Below the pieces are notes generated by a model, which saw nothing but the letters and a program-made list of their open reading frames with translations, was not told the DNA's origin and did not search any database. From Polynucleobacter sp. MWH-Svant-W18 (GTDB taxonomy: Bacteria; Pseudomonadota; Gammaproteobacteria; Burkholderiales; Burkholderiaceae), in assembly GCF_018687495.1 (NCBI RefSeq), contig NZ_CP061293.1, positions 1,116,001 to 1,180,000 on the forward strand: 64,000 bases of DNA. Direction: 5' to 3'. This document shows positions 1 to 10,031 of the stretch, piece by piece; position 1 is the stretch's first letter; every line of letters begins with the position of its first letter. The position numbers and the translations under genes were made by a program.

Positions 1-106
1 GGGAAGTTTTGCTTCTGATAATTTCAGCCTCACTAGCGTCCTGACTTAAAAACATGACGTGGGCTTCTTGGTGATCGATCCAAATAACTGCGTGATTTAA
101 TGACAT
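1..106 (-). CDS. N-terminal fragment of a small protein, cut by the window edge
   Basis: The minus strand opens with ATG at 106-104, preceded by the Shine-Dalgarno AGGAAG five bases upstream, and stays open to base 1 (35 codons). The start reads MSLNHAVIWIDHQEAHVMFL. This resembles small proteobacterial proteins annotated as 'translational machinery protein' (a Pelota/eRF1-like fold), recognised from memory only. The rest lies outside the window. It is divergent from the glutamate-synthase-like gene at 276, and an FNR-like site lies between them. The reading frame is fairly sure and the function is not. Confidence 0.55.
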   Translation of the reverse strand, partial: MSLNHAVIWIDHQEAHVMFLSQDASEAEIIRSKTS

Positions 107-177
107 ATTCTTCCTATGATTAATAATGAGTCCTCCTTCAGGATACTCCTGGAAGGCTTCAGAATGATGTTTAAACC

Positions 178-191
178 TTGATTCAGGTCAA
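178..191. promoter_or_regulatory. FNR/Anr-like box, one mismatch
   Basis: TTGAT-TCAG-GTCAA matches the FNR-family consensus TTGAT-N4-ATCAA except at one position. It lies in the divergent region between the gene starting at 106 (minus) and the one at 276 (plus), about 72-85 bases from each start. A single imperfect site may be chance. The perfect pair near 38.1 kb shows that such a regulator probably exists in this genome. Confidence 0.3.
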
Positions 192-275
192 AATCACAAG
201 GTAGCATTTAATTCGTATACTCAAATTCTTGAGTTTTCAGTCATTTACCAAAAACACCTCATTTCTAGAGCAAAT

Positions 276-1904
276 ATGTCTATTTTCCCAATCCGCCTGA
301 GCACCTTTGCCTTCAGTATTGTTGGCACCATTATTAGTGGATTTGCCCTCACTATGGGCGTCTCCGATTGGCCCCTGTTTTTGATATTTAGCTTCTTAAC
401 TGCTGTAGGTATTTATGACAGCCTACAGATAAAGCATGCTATTTTGCGCAACTACCCGATTCTGGGTCATATGCGTTTCTTGCTGGAATTTATTCGTCCA
501 GAAATACGGCAATACTTTATCGAGGGCGATAACGATAAAACACCCTTCTCTCGAGAGCAGCGTACTTTAGTCTATTCCCGCTCTAAGGCAGTGGCCGATG
601 AGATTCCCTTTGGCACTACTTTAGATGTGATGGCGCCAGGTTATCAGTGGATTAATCAATCGCTTGCACCAACCCATTTGCCTAGCCATGATTTCCGAAT
701 TGAGATTGGTGGTAAAGACTGTACGCAGAAATACTCAGCAAGTATTTTTAATATCTCGGCCATGAGCTTTGGCTCTTTGAGCGCTAACGCCATCTTGGCC
801 CTGAACTTGGGTGCCAAGAAAGGTGGCTTTGCGCATGACACGGGGGAAGGCTCCATATCTCACTACCATCGTGTGCATGGTGGTGACCTGATTTGGGAAA
901 TCGGCTCTGGCTATTTTGGTTGTCGCAATCCAGACGGGACATTCAATGTCGATAAGTTCAAAGACAATGCCTTAGATGCTCAGGTGAAGATGATTGAGAT
1001 TAAGCTGAGTCAAGGTGCTAAGCCCGGGCATGGTGGCATCCTGCCGGGACCTAAGGTGACCGCTGAGATTGCTGCTGCTCGCGGTGTTAAAGAAGGTGAA
1101 AGCTGTATCTCCCCATCCTCCCACAGTGCATTTTCAACACCAATTGAGATGATGCACTTTGTGCAACGCTTGCGCGATCTTTCAGGTGGTAAACCAGTGG
1201 GCTTTAAGTTATGTATTGGCCACCCTTGGGAATGGTTTGGCATTGTCAAAGCCATGTTAGAAACCAATATTCATCCTGACTTCATTGTGGTCGACGGGTC
1301 TGAAGGCGGTACCGGTGCCTCACCAGTAGAGTTCACTAACCACGTTGGTACACCGCTGCAAGATGGTTTGCGTTTAGTGCATAACACCCTAATGGGCGTG
1401 AATTTGCGCGATAAGATCAAAATTGGCTGCTCTGGAAAAATCATTAGCGCCTTCGATATGGCAGTGGCTTTTGCCTTGGGTGCTGACTGGTGCAATAGTG
1501 CCCGTGGCTTTATGTTCTCGGTAGGCTGCATTCAGGCGCAGGTCTGTAATACAGGCTTTTGCCCTACCGGTGTCACTACCCAAGACCCTGTTCGCCAAAA
1601 AGCGCTAGTGGTACCCGATAAATCTGAGCGCGTCTTTAACTTTCATAATGAAACCCTCAAGACTTTAAAAGAGTTAGTAGAGGCTGCTGGTTTAGATCAT
1701 CCAAACGAGATTGATGCTTCTCATATTGTTCGACGCATTAGTAAAAATGAAGTGCGCCTTTTGTCTTTCTTGTTACCCGAAATGCCAGCAGGTCTTCTAC
1801 TTAAAGACGATCATATTGATCAATCGCTCAACTTACCACGCGTGTTTGAGCTGTATTGGCATAAGGCACAAGCGAGCAGCTTCTCCGCTCACAAGCACGC
1901 CTAA
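276..1904 (+). CDS. FMN-binding glutamate-synthase-like protein, membrane-anchored
   Basis: The protein has 542 residues. Residues about 5-50 form two hydrophobic segments, suggesting a membrane anchor. The rest matches the FMN-binding central domain of glutamate synthase large subunit, with KPGHGGILPG, a G-rich phosphate-binding stretch (DGSEGGTGASP) and a CX5CX4C cluster motif (Cys418, 424, 429) as in the 3Fe-4S site of GltB. There is no amidotransferase domain and no GltD partner nearby. This stand-alone family is usually annotated 'FMN-binding glutamate synthase family protein'. Its substrate is not established, so it should not be called gltB. There is no strong ribosome-binding site before the ATG. 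It converges on the pseudouridine synthase with a 13-base gap. Confidence 0.85.
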   Translation: MSIFPIRLSTFAFSIVGTIISGFALTMGVSDWPLFLIFSFLTAVGIYDSLQIKHAILRNYPILGHMRFLLEFIRPEIRQYFIEGDNDKTPFSREQRTLVYSRSKAVADEIPFGTTLDVMAPGYQWINQSLAPTHLPSHDFRIEIGGKDCTQKYSASIFNISAMSFGSLSANAILALNLGAKKGGFAHDTGEGSISHYHRVHGGDLIWEIGSGYFGCRNPDGTFNVDKFKDNALDAQVKMIEIKLSQGAKPGHGGILPGPKVTAEIAAARGVKEGESCISPSSHSAFSTPIEMMHFVQRLRDLSGGKPVGFKLCIGHPWEWFGIVKAMLETNIHPDFIVVDGSEGGTGASPVEFTNHVGTPLQDGLRLVHNTLMGVNLRDKIKIGCSGKIISAFDMAVAFALGADWCNSARGFMFSVGCIQAQVCNTGFCPTGVTTQDPVRQKALVVPDKSERVFNFHNETLKTLKELVEAAGLDHPNEIDASHIVRRISKNEVRLLSFLLPEMPAGLLLKDDHIDQSLNLPRVFELYWHKAQASSFSAHKHA

Positions 1905-1917
1905 GCTCTGGGTTAGC

Positions 1918-2814
1918 TCAGAACTCCAGTTTTTGTTGACTAGTAAAAGACCTCTGTTGCTGGGTAATGGGGTCTTTAAACGCGATCTCTTTTGCCAATA
2001 GCTGCAACGGCTTGGAAAAATCCAGCTCATACTCTTGATAGGGCGTGAGGATGGGGTAGATCTGATCATGCTTGATGGGTGCCCCTAAAGCATTGAGGTG
2101 GCAGCGTAACTGATGCTTCTTGCCGCTGCCGGGAATGAGTCGATACAAAGCCCATTCTGGTTTCGCTTGAATCAACTCAATCAAGGTATCACTATTCGGC
2201 TCACCGGGTACTTCCTGCATTTGCAAAAAATGTTCAGACTCTTCTAATCTACTGCGATACGTCATCGGGAGTTGCTTTGTCAATTCATCGGAGTAAGGGG
2301 CAATGGCTTCATACACCTTTGTGACCAGCCTGTCCCGAAATAGATTTTGATATTGCGCCCTCTCCGCTGGATTAACTGAGAACAGTACCAAGCCTGCCGT
2401 ATCTCGGTCAATGCGATGTATCGGACTTAATGTCTGAATTCCTGTTGTCTTCTTGAGGCGATTGAGTAAGGTTTGATGCAAATAAAGGCCACTGGGCGTT
2501 ACAGGCAAAAAATGGGGTTTATCTGCTACCAGAATATGGTCGTCTTGATACAGAATCTGCTCTTCAAACGGAATCTCTGGCTCTCGTGCCAAACGTCTAA
2601 AGTAAATGAGGTGAATATTGGCTTGGTATGGCTCACCTGCCTCCAAGGCACGCCCCTCATCATTCAATACTAGACCTTGCGCAAAGCGACTCTCCCACTC
2701 CTCTACTGCAATGTGAGGAAATTGCTTGATGAAGAATTGCAATACATTCGGATGAGACTGATCAGCGGGTAAAAATACCCGTGATGCTGAGACTCCTTCT
2801 GAATTGACTTTCAC
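1918..2814 (-). CDS. RluA-family 23S rRNA/tRNA pseudouridine synthase
   Basis: The protein has 298 residues. The catalytic motif HRIDRDTAGL (Asp about residue 136) and the C-terminal SGKKHQLRCHL stretch identify the RluA/RsuA superfamily, RluA branch, which isomerises uridine in structured RNA. No clear S4 domain is visible at the N-terminus, so the target base cannot be assigned. It converges on the glutamate-synthase-like gene and appears to be a single transcription unit. Confidence 0.85.
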   Translation of the reverse strand: MKVNSEGVSASRVFLPADQSHPNVLQFFIKQFPHIAVEEWESRFAQGLVLNDEGRALEAGEPYQANIHLIYFRRLAREPEIPFEEQILYQDDHILVADKPHFLPVTPSGLYLHQTLLNRLKKTTGIQTLSPIHRIDRDTAGLVLFSVNPAERAQYQNLFRDRLVTKVYEAIAPYSDELTKQLPMTYRSRLEESEHFLQMQEVPGEPNSDTLIELIQAKPEWALYRLIPGSGKKHQLRCHLNALGAPIKHDQIYPILTPYQEYELDFSKPLQLLAKEIAFKDPITQQQRSFTSQQKLEF

Positions 2815-2884
2815 AGTGACTAGACGCTTTGACTTAGAGCTATGTATTTTAAGGGATTGAGCATATGCAATTCTGCAAGGATGA

Positions 2885-2910
2885 ATAAAGCCGCCCGTAG
2901 GCGGCTTTAT
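2885..2910. terminator. Intrinsic terminator, 11-bp perfect stem
   Basis: ATAAAGCCGCC (2885-2895) pairs perfectly with GGCGGCTTTAT (2900-2910) around a CGTA loop. It lies 28 bases past the stop of the Bug protein gene (2938, minus), so it most likely ends that transcript. The stem is A/T-rich at both ends and may work in both directions. Confidence 0.8.
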
Positions 2911-2937
2911 AGTCAGCAGAGTAAGCTGGTAAGAAAC

Positions 2938-3930
2938 TTAGTCTGCGTAGATGCCCGCAGCTTTGATGATGGGTGACCACAAATCAATTTGTGCTTTGAG
3001 GTGCTTCTTCAAACCCTCTGGAGTGGCATTAGCTTGTGAAGGAATCTCTACACCCAACTCGGCCATGTGCTGTTTGTAGATTGGATCTTGAATAGCGCCT
3101 TGCAATGCTTTAGCCAATTTATCCATTTCTGCTTTTGGTGTGCCTTTAGGTGCATAGACCCCGTGCCATACCTTCACTTCAAAGTTCTTTAGACCCTGCT
3201 CATTGAGAGTCGGAATCTTATCAAAGGCCTTAATGCGCTGCATCGTCGTTGTGCCATAGGGCTTCACAGCATTTGTCGCGAGCTGGCCAGAGAGATTCGT
3301 CGTTTGATCACACATCAATTGCACTTGTCCGCCGATCAAGTCTGTTAGGGCTGGTGCTGTGCCTTTGTAAGGAACAGTCGTTAAGTCCAACTGAATGCGG
3401 CTCATGAAGAGCAAACCACACAGGTGACTGGCAGATCCAACACCAGCATTCGCATAAGCAATCTTACTAGCATTCGCTTTCATGTACGGCAAGAGTTCTT
3501 GATAGTTCTTTGGTGGCAAATCTTTATTGCCCACCAAAATCATCGGCACGTCTGCTACTTGACCGACATACTCATAATCAGTCATTGGATCAAAACCCAG
3601 GTTCTTATACAAAGCTGGCGCAGTTGACATGCCAATGTGGTGAATGAGCAATGTATAGCCATCATTTTTGGAGTTAATCACACGCTTTGCTGCAATCGTG
3701 CCACCAGCACCAGGGCTGTTATCCACAATCACTTGACCCTTGAGTTGCTTACCCATCGCGAGGGCTAATTCACGGGCAACTTTATCGGTCGGGCCACCTG
3801 CAGAAAATGGCACTACCAAGGTAATTGGACGATCACCCGGAAAGTCAGCCGCTTGAGCAGTGGTGATACCGAGTCCGGATACACATAGCGCCAACGCAGC
3901 AACACGGGAGATTAAGAGAGGTAATTTCAT
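2938..3930 (-). CDS. Bug-family tripartite tricarboxylate transporter substrate-binding protein
   Basis: This is a periplasmic binding protein. It has an N-terminal signal peptide ending near TTAQA-ADFPG and then the TctC/Bug signature (ITLVVPFSAGGPTDKVAREL). The start is set at ATG 3930 because AAGGTGA lies about nine bases upstream. An in-frame GTG at 3942 overlaps that Shine-Dalgarno and is less likely. The gene stands alone, without TctA/TctB membrane subunits nearby, as is common for the expanded Bug families of Burkholderiales. The protein at 26174-27163 is a close paralogue sharing blocks such as YIGQVADVP/YVGQVADVP, CGLLF, VPYKGT and FEVKVWHG. The ligand is unknown. Confidence 0.88.
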   Translation of the reverse strand: MKLPLLISRVAALALCVSGLGITTAQAADFPGDRPITLVVPFSAGGPTDKVARELALAMGKQLKGQVIVDNSPGAGGTIAAKRVINSKNDGYTLLIHHIGMSTAPALYKNLGFDPMTDYEYVGQVADVPMILVGNKDLPPKNYQELLPYMKANASKIAYANAGVGSASHLCGLLFMSRIQLDLTTVPYKGTAPALTDLIGGQVQLMCDQTTNLSGQLATNAVKPYGTTTMQRIKAFDKIPTLNEQGLKNFEVKVWHGVYAPKGTPKAEMDKLAKALQGAIQDPIYKQHMAELGVEIPSQANATPEGLKKHLKAQIDLWSPIIKAAGIYAD

Positions 3931-4030
3931 GGGTAGCTTCACCTTGAGTGATTAAAAATACAAAAGAGTAGTTTAGAGAATTTTTGCTCTTTATGTAAGT
4001 GAATTACAGGTAAATACGCAGAGAAACCTG

Positions 4031-4057
4031 TAAAAAAAGCCACCCGAAGGTGGCTTT
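4031..4057 (-). terminator. Intrinsic terminator of the translation operon
   Basis: AAAGCCACC (4036-4044) and GGTGGCTTT (4049-4057) form a 9-bp stem with a CGAA loop. On the minus strand it runs directly into a U-tract (complement of 4032-4038). It sits 20 bases after the typA stop and separates the operon from the Bug gene. Confidence 0.88.
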
Positions 4058-4076
4058 GCTGGTCTAGCTAAAAACC

Positions 4077-5894
4077 TTACTCGCGTGAGGCCTTTTTGCG
4101 ATCATGCTCTTTCAGGTAGCGCTTACGGACACGCACACTCTTCGGAGTGACTTCAACCAACTCATCGTCGCTGATGAATTCAACCGCGTATTCCAAAGTC
4201 AGATCAATTGGGGTAACCAAGCGAACTGCCTCATCGGTACCGGAAGAACGAACGTTGGTGAGCTGCTTACCTTTAATCGGATTCACAACCAAGTCATTAT
4301 CGCGACTGTGGATACCAATAATCATGCCTTCATAAACTGGATCACCGTGTTTTACAAACATGCGGCCACGATCCTGCAATTTCCAAATTGCATAAGCAAC
4401 CGCTTCGCCATCATCTTGGCTAATCAATACGCCGTTATGACGTTCACCCAAAATACCGTCTTTGGCAGGCGCATAAGAATCAAAGGTATGACTCATTAAT
4501 CCATTACCACGGGTCATGGTCATAAAATCGCCCTGGAAGCCGATCAAGCCACGCGCTGGGATGCGGTACTCAAGACGGGTACGTCCTTTACCGTCACTCA
4601 CCATATCCTGCAACTCACCCTTACGCTTGCCCAAGTCTTCCATCACAGCACCTTGAGTAGCATCTTCTACGTCAACCGTTAAGTTTTCGTAGGGTTCCAT
4701 CTTCACGCCATTTTCTTCGTGGAAAACAACGCGTGGACGGGAAACTGCCATCTCATAGCCTTCACGACGCATTGTTTCTACCAAGATCGTGAGATGCAAC
4801 TCACCGCGACCCGATACTTCAAAAACAGTATCGTCATCAGTCTCTCTGACACGCAAAGCCATATTGGACTTGAGTTCGCGATCTAAACGCTCACGGATCT
4901 GACGGCTAGTTACAAACTTACCTTCACGGCCAGCCAATGGGCTTGTGTTCACCATAAAGTTCATGGTTAAAGTTGGCTCATCAATCTTGAGCATTGGTAA
5001 TGCGTCGGGTTTATCAACCGCACAAACAGTGGTACCAATTGCTAACTCTTCAATACCGTTGATCAAAGCGATATCGCCAGCAATGGCTTCTTCAACGACC
5101 TCGCGCTCCAATCCTTTGAACTTTAAAACCTGATTTACGCGGCCTTTAAATGGCACACCATCTGGGCCATTCATGCAAATGACTTCCATGCCAGACTTCA
5201 CGCGACCGCGGTTTACACGACCAATACCAATTTTTCCAACATAACTGTTGTAGTCAATAGAAGAAATCTGGAACTGCAAAGGACCATCTGGATCATCATC
5301 ACGGACAGGAACGTGTTCTAAGACAGCGTCAAATAATGGACGCATATCGCCTTCACGAACATCTTCCGTCATACCTGCATAGCCGTTCAAGCCGGAAGCA
5401 TAAATGATTGGGAAATCTAACTGCTCTTCGGTAGCGCCGAGTTTGTCAAACAACTCAAAAGTAGCATTAATTACGTAATCAGTACGCGCACCTGGACGGT
5501 CGACTTTATTAATCACAACGATTGGCTTCAATCCGAGTGCCAAGGCTTTCTTAGTCACGAAACGGGTTTGTGGCATTGGGCCTTCAACCGCATCAACCAA
5601 GAGCAATACGCCATCAACCATGGAGAGCACACGCTCTACTTCACCACCGAAGTCGGCGTGTCCTGGGGTATCCACAATATTGATGTGTGTACCGTCATAT
5701 TCCACAGCACAGTTTTTAGAAAGAATAGTGATGCCACGCTCTTTTTCCAAATCGTTTGAGTCCATGACGCGTTCGGTCATTTTTTCATTCGAGCGGAATG
5801 TACCAGATTGGCGTAAGAGTTGATCAACCAAAGTAGTTTTACCGTGGTCAACGTGGGCGATGATGGCGATATTACGAAGTGCGCGTTTAGTCAT
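4077..5894 (-). CDS. typA: Ribosome-associated GTPase TypA/BipA
   Basis: This translational GTPase of the EF-G/LepA superfamily binds the ribosome and supports 50S assembly and stress or low-temperature growth. It has 605 residues, the usual length. The G1 motif AHVDHGKT is at residues 13-20, switch I contains [10 protein letters not shown], and G3 (DTPGHADF) and G4 (NKVD) follow. The C-terminal half carries the domain V and TypA-specific region ([16 protein letters not shown]). It is the last gene of the rimP-to-typA run, 77 bases after truB, and ends at a strong terminator. Confidence 0.97.
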   Translation of the reverse strand: MTKRALRNIAIIAHVDHGKTTLVDQLLRQSGTFRSNEKMTERVMDSNDLEKERGITILSKNCAVEYDGTHINIVDTPGHADFGGEVERVLSMVDGVLLLVDAVEGPMPQTRFVTKKALALGLKPIVVINKVDRPGARTDYVINATFELFDKLGATEEQLDFPIIYASGLNGYAGMTEDVREGDMRPLFDAVLEHVPVRDDDPDGPLQFQISSIDYNSYVGKIGIGRVNRGRVKSGMEVICMNGPDGVPFKGRVNQVLKFKGLEREVVEEAIAGDIALINGIEELAIGTTVCAVDKPDALPMLKIDEPTLTMNFMVNTSPLAGREGKFVTSRQIRERLDRELKSNMALRVRETDDDTVFEVSGRGELHLTILVETMRREGYEMAVSRPRVVFHEENGVKMEPYENLTVDVEDATQGAVMEDLGKRKGELQDMVSDGKGRTRLEYRIPARGLIGFQGDFMTMTRGNGLMSHTFDSYAPAKDGILGERHNGVLISQDDGEAVAYAIWKLQDRGRMFVKHGDPVYEGMIIGIHSRDNDLVVNPIKGKQLTNVRSSGTDEAVRLVTPIDLTLEYAVEFISDDELVEVTPKSVRVRKRYLKEHDRKKASRE

Positions 5895-5971
5895 GTGAAG
5901 CTTTTGAAGTTAGGAATTGGGTTAATAGAAGGTTAGTAAATAAATAAGTCAGTTTGATTTAATGTATTGCT

Positions 5972-6883
5972 TTAATGCGCCTGAGAAATCAAACGCTTGG
6001 GGTGTAATACACCTGAGCGCCAATCTGCAGTGCCGATAAAGTTATGGGGAGCAGCGGTAGCGCGATAAATCCGCACTAAAGCCTCAATCGAAGGCAAATT
6101 CAGCGGTACGCGTTGGCCCATTTCGAGGCGCTTCGCTTGCTGCTCATCTACTGTTAAATGCGGTAGGGTCTGAAGCAAGGCATCGACCGGCAAAATATAG
6201 TTAGAGCTATCGTGCAATGCTTGTTGAATCGACTCTAGAGTGAAGGACTGCTCCAGGGTCAAGTGCCCTACTTCAGTTCTACGTAAACCGACCAAGTGGG
6301 CACCACAGCCCAGTGCATTGCCAATATCTTCTGCTAACACGCGAATATAAGTACCTTTACTACAAGACACTTCTAATGTCGCTTGTGGCCATTGAATATC
6401 AATCCACCGAATGTGATGAATCGTAATATCACGGGCAGTGCGCTCTAATTCAACACCTGCACGTGCGTACTCATACAAAGGCTTGCCATCACGCTTTAAA
6501 GCGGAATACATGGGTGGCACTTGTGAGATCGGGCCAGTAAATTTTGGGAGCAATGCATCGAGCGTCTGCTGGAGTTCCAGTTCGCTCGCAAAGATCGGCA
6601 AGGCAAACTCTTCAATAATTTGACCTTCAGCATCACCGGTATCAGTGCGTGCTCCAAATTTGACATTGGCGATGTAGGTTTTGTCTGCATCGAGCAAATC
6701 TTGTGAATATTTTGTAGCCTCACCCAGGCAAATCGGCAAAAGGCCTGTCGCCATCGGATCTAAGGTACCAGTATGGCCAGCTTTATCAGCATTAAAGGCA
6801 CGTTTGACTGCGGTAACCGCACCCTGAGAACTCATGCCCGCAGGTTTATCCAACAACACCACACCATCGATCCGCGTAGCCAT
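5972..6883 (-). CDS. truB: tRNA pseudouridine-55 synthase
   Basis: TruB makes pseudouridine 55 in the T loop of tRNA. The catalytic motif GHTGTLDPMATG (Asp42 from the chosen start) and the following LPICLGEATK are diagnostic. KRDGKPLYEYAR and SCSKGTYIRVLAEDIG are further family blocks, and a PUA-like tail follows residue 230. ATG 6883 (MATRIDGVVLLDKP) is chosen because it falls five bases after the rbfA stop and fits the family. An in-frame GTG at 6925 would add 14 residues inside rbfA. Coupling with rbfA and infB is typical of the operon. Confidence 0.95.
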   Translation of the reverse strand: MATRIDGVVLLDKPAGMSSQGAVTAVKRAFNADKAGHTGTLDPMATGLLPICLGEATKYSQDLLDADKTYIANVKFGARTDTGDAEGQIIEEFALPIFASELELQQTLDALLPKFTGPISQVPPMYSALKRDGKPLYEYARAGVELERTARDITIHHIRWIDIQWPQATLEVSCSKGTYIRVLAEDIGNALGCGAHLVGLRRTEVGHLTLEQSFTLESIQQALHDSSNYILPVDALLQTLPHLTVDEQQAKRLEMGQRVPLNLPSIEALVRIYRATAAPHNFIGTADWRSGVLHPKRLISQAH

Positions 6884-6887
6884 GAAA

Positions 6888-7268
6888 TTATTGGCTCTCG
6901 TCTTTGTGATCGCTGCTGCGGTCACTATCCACAGCCTGATCGATCAGTCGAGACATTTCAATACCATGCTCAATAGAGTTGTCATAGTGGAAATGCAAAG
7001 TTGGAACTGTATGAATATGTAAACGCTTAAATAATAAAGAGTGTAAATACCCAGCTTTTTCTTGAAGTGCTTTTAATGCATGCTCAGGCTCTGCTCCCAA
7101 GACCGTAAAAAATACTTTGGCATGCGCTAAGTCGGGTGTGAGCTCAATACTTTGTAAAGTAATGAGGCCCAAACTAGGACTACGCAGTTCACGAGGGATA
7201 AGCTCGGCCAGGTCTCGCTGAATTTGATCGGCGAGACGCTGGTTACGATGCGGACTAGTCTTATGCAT
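6888..7268 (-). CDS. rbfA: 30S ribosome-binding factor RbfA
   Basis: This is a 126-residue KH-fold protein that binds the 30S subunit during late maturation of 16S rRNA and in cold adaptation. It has the family N-terminus ([17 protein letters not shown]), the VFFTVLG strand and the [19 protein letters not shown] helix. It starts five bases after the infB stop and is followed closely by truB. The C-terminal tail is short and acidic. Confidence 0.95.
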   Translation of the reverse strand: MHKTSPHRNQRLADQIQRDLAELIPRELRSPSLGLITLQSIELTPDLAHAKVFFTVLGAEPEHALKALQEKAGYLHSLLFKRLHIHTVPTLHFHYDNSIEHGIEMSRLIDQAVDSDRSSDHKDESQ

Positions 7269-7273
7269 CTAGC

Positions 7274-10018
7274 TTAGAGTGAACGAGCTACTTCAGTGAC
7301 TTCAAATACCTCAAGCTGATCGCCCTCTTTAATGTCGTTATAGCCTTTTAATGACAGACCACATTCAACACCGGCGCGAACTTCTTTGGCATCATCCTTA
7401 AAGCGCTTCAGTGAATCAAGTTCACCAGTCCAAACCACCACGTTGTCACGCAGGAGGCGAACGCTTGATGTGCGTTTAACCACACCATCCACCACCAAGC
7501 AACCTGCAATAGCGCCGACTTTAGAGACCAAGAAGACTTGACGGATTTCAACCATACCGGTGATTTCCTCTTTCTTGTCTGGTGTCAACATGCCGCTCAA
7601 AGCCAATTTCACTTCATCCACCGCGTCATAAATAATGTTGTGATAACGAATATCTACGCCATTGTTCTCTGCCAACTTGCGAGCTGCTGCATCTGCACGA
7701 GAATTAAAGCCGATGATGACTGCTTTAGAGGCTACCGCCAAGTTCACGTCGGTTTCGGTAATGCCACCCACAGCAGCGTGAACGATTTGCACCTTCACCT
7801 CTGGTGTAGAGAGCTTCATTAAGGATTGAGCCAAAGCTTCTTGGGAACCCTGAACGTCTGCCTTGATGATTAATGGCAAGAGTTTCGCTTCAATTGCACC
7901 CTCTTCCATGTTTTCCATCATGGTTTCGAGCTTGAATGCTTGTTGCTTAGCCAACTTCACATCGCGGAACTTACCTTGACGGAAGAGTGCAATCTCACGG
8001 GCTTTACGCTCATCAGGAACCACTTGAACAGACTCACCAGCAGCAGGCACTTCCGCTAAACCTTGAATCTCCACCGGGATAGATGGGCCAGCCTCATTAC
8101 AAGGCTTACCGTTTTCATCCATCATTGCGCGTACACGACCGAAGGTAGAACCAGCCAAGAGCATGTCGCCACGTTTGAGCGTGCCAGATTGAACCAAGAT
8201 AGTGGCCACTGGCCCCTTACCTTTGTCCAAACGCGCTTCAATCACGAGACCTTGTGCTGGAGCATCTTTAGCAGCTTTGAGCTCCAAAATCTCTGCTTGC
8301 AAGAGCACGTTCTCTAATAAAGCATCAATACCTTCGCCTGTTTTTGCAGACACGGGAATAAATGGCACATCGCCACCGTATTCCTCAGGAACAACCTGCT
8401 CTGCTACCAATTCGGTTTTAACGCGCTCAGAATTGGCTTCTGGTTTATCAATTTTGTTGATCGCCACAACCAAGGGAACGCCACCAGCAACTGCATGGTG
8501 AATCGCTTCTTTGGTTTGCGGCATCACGCCGTCATCTGCCGCCACCACCAAGATCACAATATCGGTTGCCTTGGCACCACGAGCACGCATCGCCGTAAAG
8601 GCTTCGTGACCCGGGGTATCCAAGAAAGTAATCATGCCGCGTGGTGTTTCCACATGGTATGCGCCAATGTGCTGGGTAATACCACCCGCTTCACCAGTGG
8701 CTACTTTTGCCGCACGAATCTTATCGAGCAAAGAAGTTTTACCGTGGTCAACGTGACCCATTACTGTGACCACTGGAGGACGTGGCAATAGTTCTGCATC
8801 ATGCCCATCTGTACCAAGATCTAAATCAGGATCATCTAATTTCGCTGCATGAGCCTTATGACCCATCTCCTCCACAATGATCATGGCGGTATCTTGATCG
8901 AGTACTTGGTTGATGGTAACCATCTGACCCATACCCATTAATAACTTAATCACTTCCGCACTCTTCACTGCCATTGCATGAGCTAACTCTGCAACGGTAA
9001 TGGTTTCTGGAACATGTACATCACGCACGACTGGCTCAGTAGGCACCTGGAAATTGGTGTCGACGTTCGCTTCAGCAATTTGGCGCTGCTTCTTGCGACC
9101 GCCGCCTGAGCGCCAACCACCAACACCACCAGATGAATCACCGCGAGTTTTCAGGCCGCCCGGTTTCTTGGCGCCCTCTTCTTGCCAAGTAGAAGATGTC
9201 TCAGAAGATTTAATGGTTTTACCGCCAACTTTCGCTGGAGATTTTTTCTTATCATCTGCACCCTCTGCTTTAGCAGGCTTGTGGAGAGTACCTTTTTTCG
9301 CTTCTTCAGCAGCAATTTCACTTGGTGCCTTGAGTACACGCGCTGGGGCACTCATCATGTCGCGAATAGCCAAAGCCTCAGCTTCAGCAGCAGCACGACG
9401 CACTCGAATTTCTGCTAATTCTTTTTCTTTGCTAGCGGCTAAATCTTTAGCCGCCTTATCGCTTTGGGCTTTTTTCTCAGCCGCAGCTGGAGCTTCATCA
9501 CCCTTGGCATCTTTTTCAACAACAGGTTGGGCTACTTCTTTTTGACGCGCTTCTTCTGCCGCCTTCATTTCTGCTTCTTGACGAGCCAATAACTCAGCTT
9601 GACGGGTTGCTTCAGCTGCGCGCTTCTCTAATTCTTCCTCAGAAAGAATTGGCTTTGCTGGTGCTGCGGGGGTAGTTACTTTTTCTGCTACCTCTTCAAC
9701 TGCAGGTGCTTTATCTCCCGCCTTGACCAACACGCGCTTTTTACGAACCTCAACTTGAACAGTGCGCGTACGCCCTGCAGAGTCTGCCTGACGAATCTCA
9801 GAATTCTCACGCTTAATTAAGGTGATTTTTTTACGAGCGCCAGCTTCAGCATTGCCGTGTGCTTTTTGCAAATGCTCGAGCAGGACTGTTTTGTCCTTCT
9901 CGGTGATGCTCTCGTCCTCAGAACTTTTATCGATACCAGCTGCCTTCAATTGCTCCAAGAGGTCAGCCGCGGTTCGTTTCAGTTCCTTGGCGAGTACTTT
10001 TACTGTTGTTGTTGCCAT
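7274..10018 (-). CDS. infB: Translation initiation factor IF-2
   Basis: IF-2 is the GTPase that places initiator tRNA on the 30S subunit. It has 914 residues. An IF2_N domain lies at residues 1-55, followed by a long Lys/Ala/Glu-rich low-complexity region (about 60-300) containing a Gly/Arg patch ([14 protein letters not shown]). A second IF2_N-like segment comes next, then the G domain with GHVDHGKT (about 418-425), DTPGHEAF and NKID. The C-terminal domains bind fMet-tRNA. An in-frame internal start giving a short isoform is known in E. coli but cannot be judged here. It lies between nusA and rbfA. Confidence 0.97.
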   Translation of the reverse strand: MATTTVKVLAKELKRTAADLLEQLKAAGIDKSSEDESITEKDKTVLLEHLQKAHGNAEAGARKKITLIKRENSEIRQADSAGRTRTVQVEVRKKRVLVKAGDKAPAVEEVAEKVTTPAAPAKPILSEEELEKRAAEATRQAELLARQEAEMKAAEEARQKEVAQPVVEKDAKGDEAPAAAEKKAQSDKAAKDLAASKEKELAEIRVRRAAAEAEALAIRDMMSAPARVLKAPSEIAAEEAKKGTLHKPAKAEGADDKKKSPAKVGGKTIKSSETSSTWQEEGAKKPGGLKTRGDSSGGVGGWRSGGGRKKQRQIAEANVDTNFQVPTEPVVRDVHVPETITVAELAHAMAVKSAEVIKLLMGMGQMVTINQVLDQDTAMIIVEEMGHKAHAAKLDDPDLDLGTDGHDAELLPRPPVVTVMGHVDHGKTSLLDKIRAAKVATGEAGGITQHIGAYHVETPRGMITFLDTPGHEAFTAMRARGAKATDIVILVVAADDGVMPQTKEAIHHAVAGGVPLVVAINKIDKPEANSERVKTELVAEQVVPEEYGGDVPFIPVSAKTGEGIDALLENVLLQAEILELKAAKDAPAQGLVIEARLDKGKGPVATILVQSGTLKRGDMLLAGSTFGRVRAMMDENGKPCNEAGPSIPVEIQGLAEVPAAGESVQVVPDERKAREIALFRQGKFRDVKLAKQQAFKLETMMENMEEGAIEAKLLPLIIKADVQGSQEALAQSLMKLSTPEVKVQIVHAAVGGITETDVNLAVASKAVIIGFNSRADAAARKLAENNGVDIRYHNIIYDAVDEVKLALSGMLTPDKKEEITGMVEIRQVFLVSKVGAIAGCLVVDGVVKRTSSVRLLRDNVVVWTGELDSLKRFKDDAKEVRAGVECGLSLKGYNDIKEGDQLEVFEVTEVARSL

Positions 10019-10031
10019 GCACTACTTCCTC

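Noticed and set aside
9000..9545. A 181-codon open frame on the plus strand inside infB
   Set aside because: It is antisense to the low-complexity Lys/Ala/Glu region of IF-2. Its Ser/Ala/Phe-rich composition mirrors that repeat and there is no ribosome-binding site.
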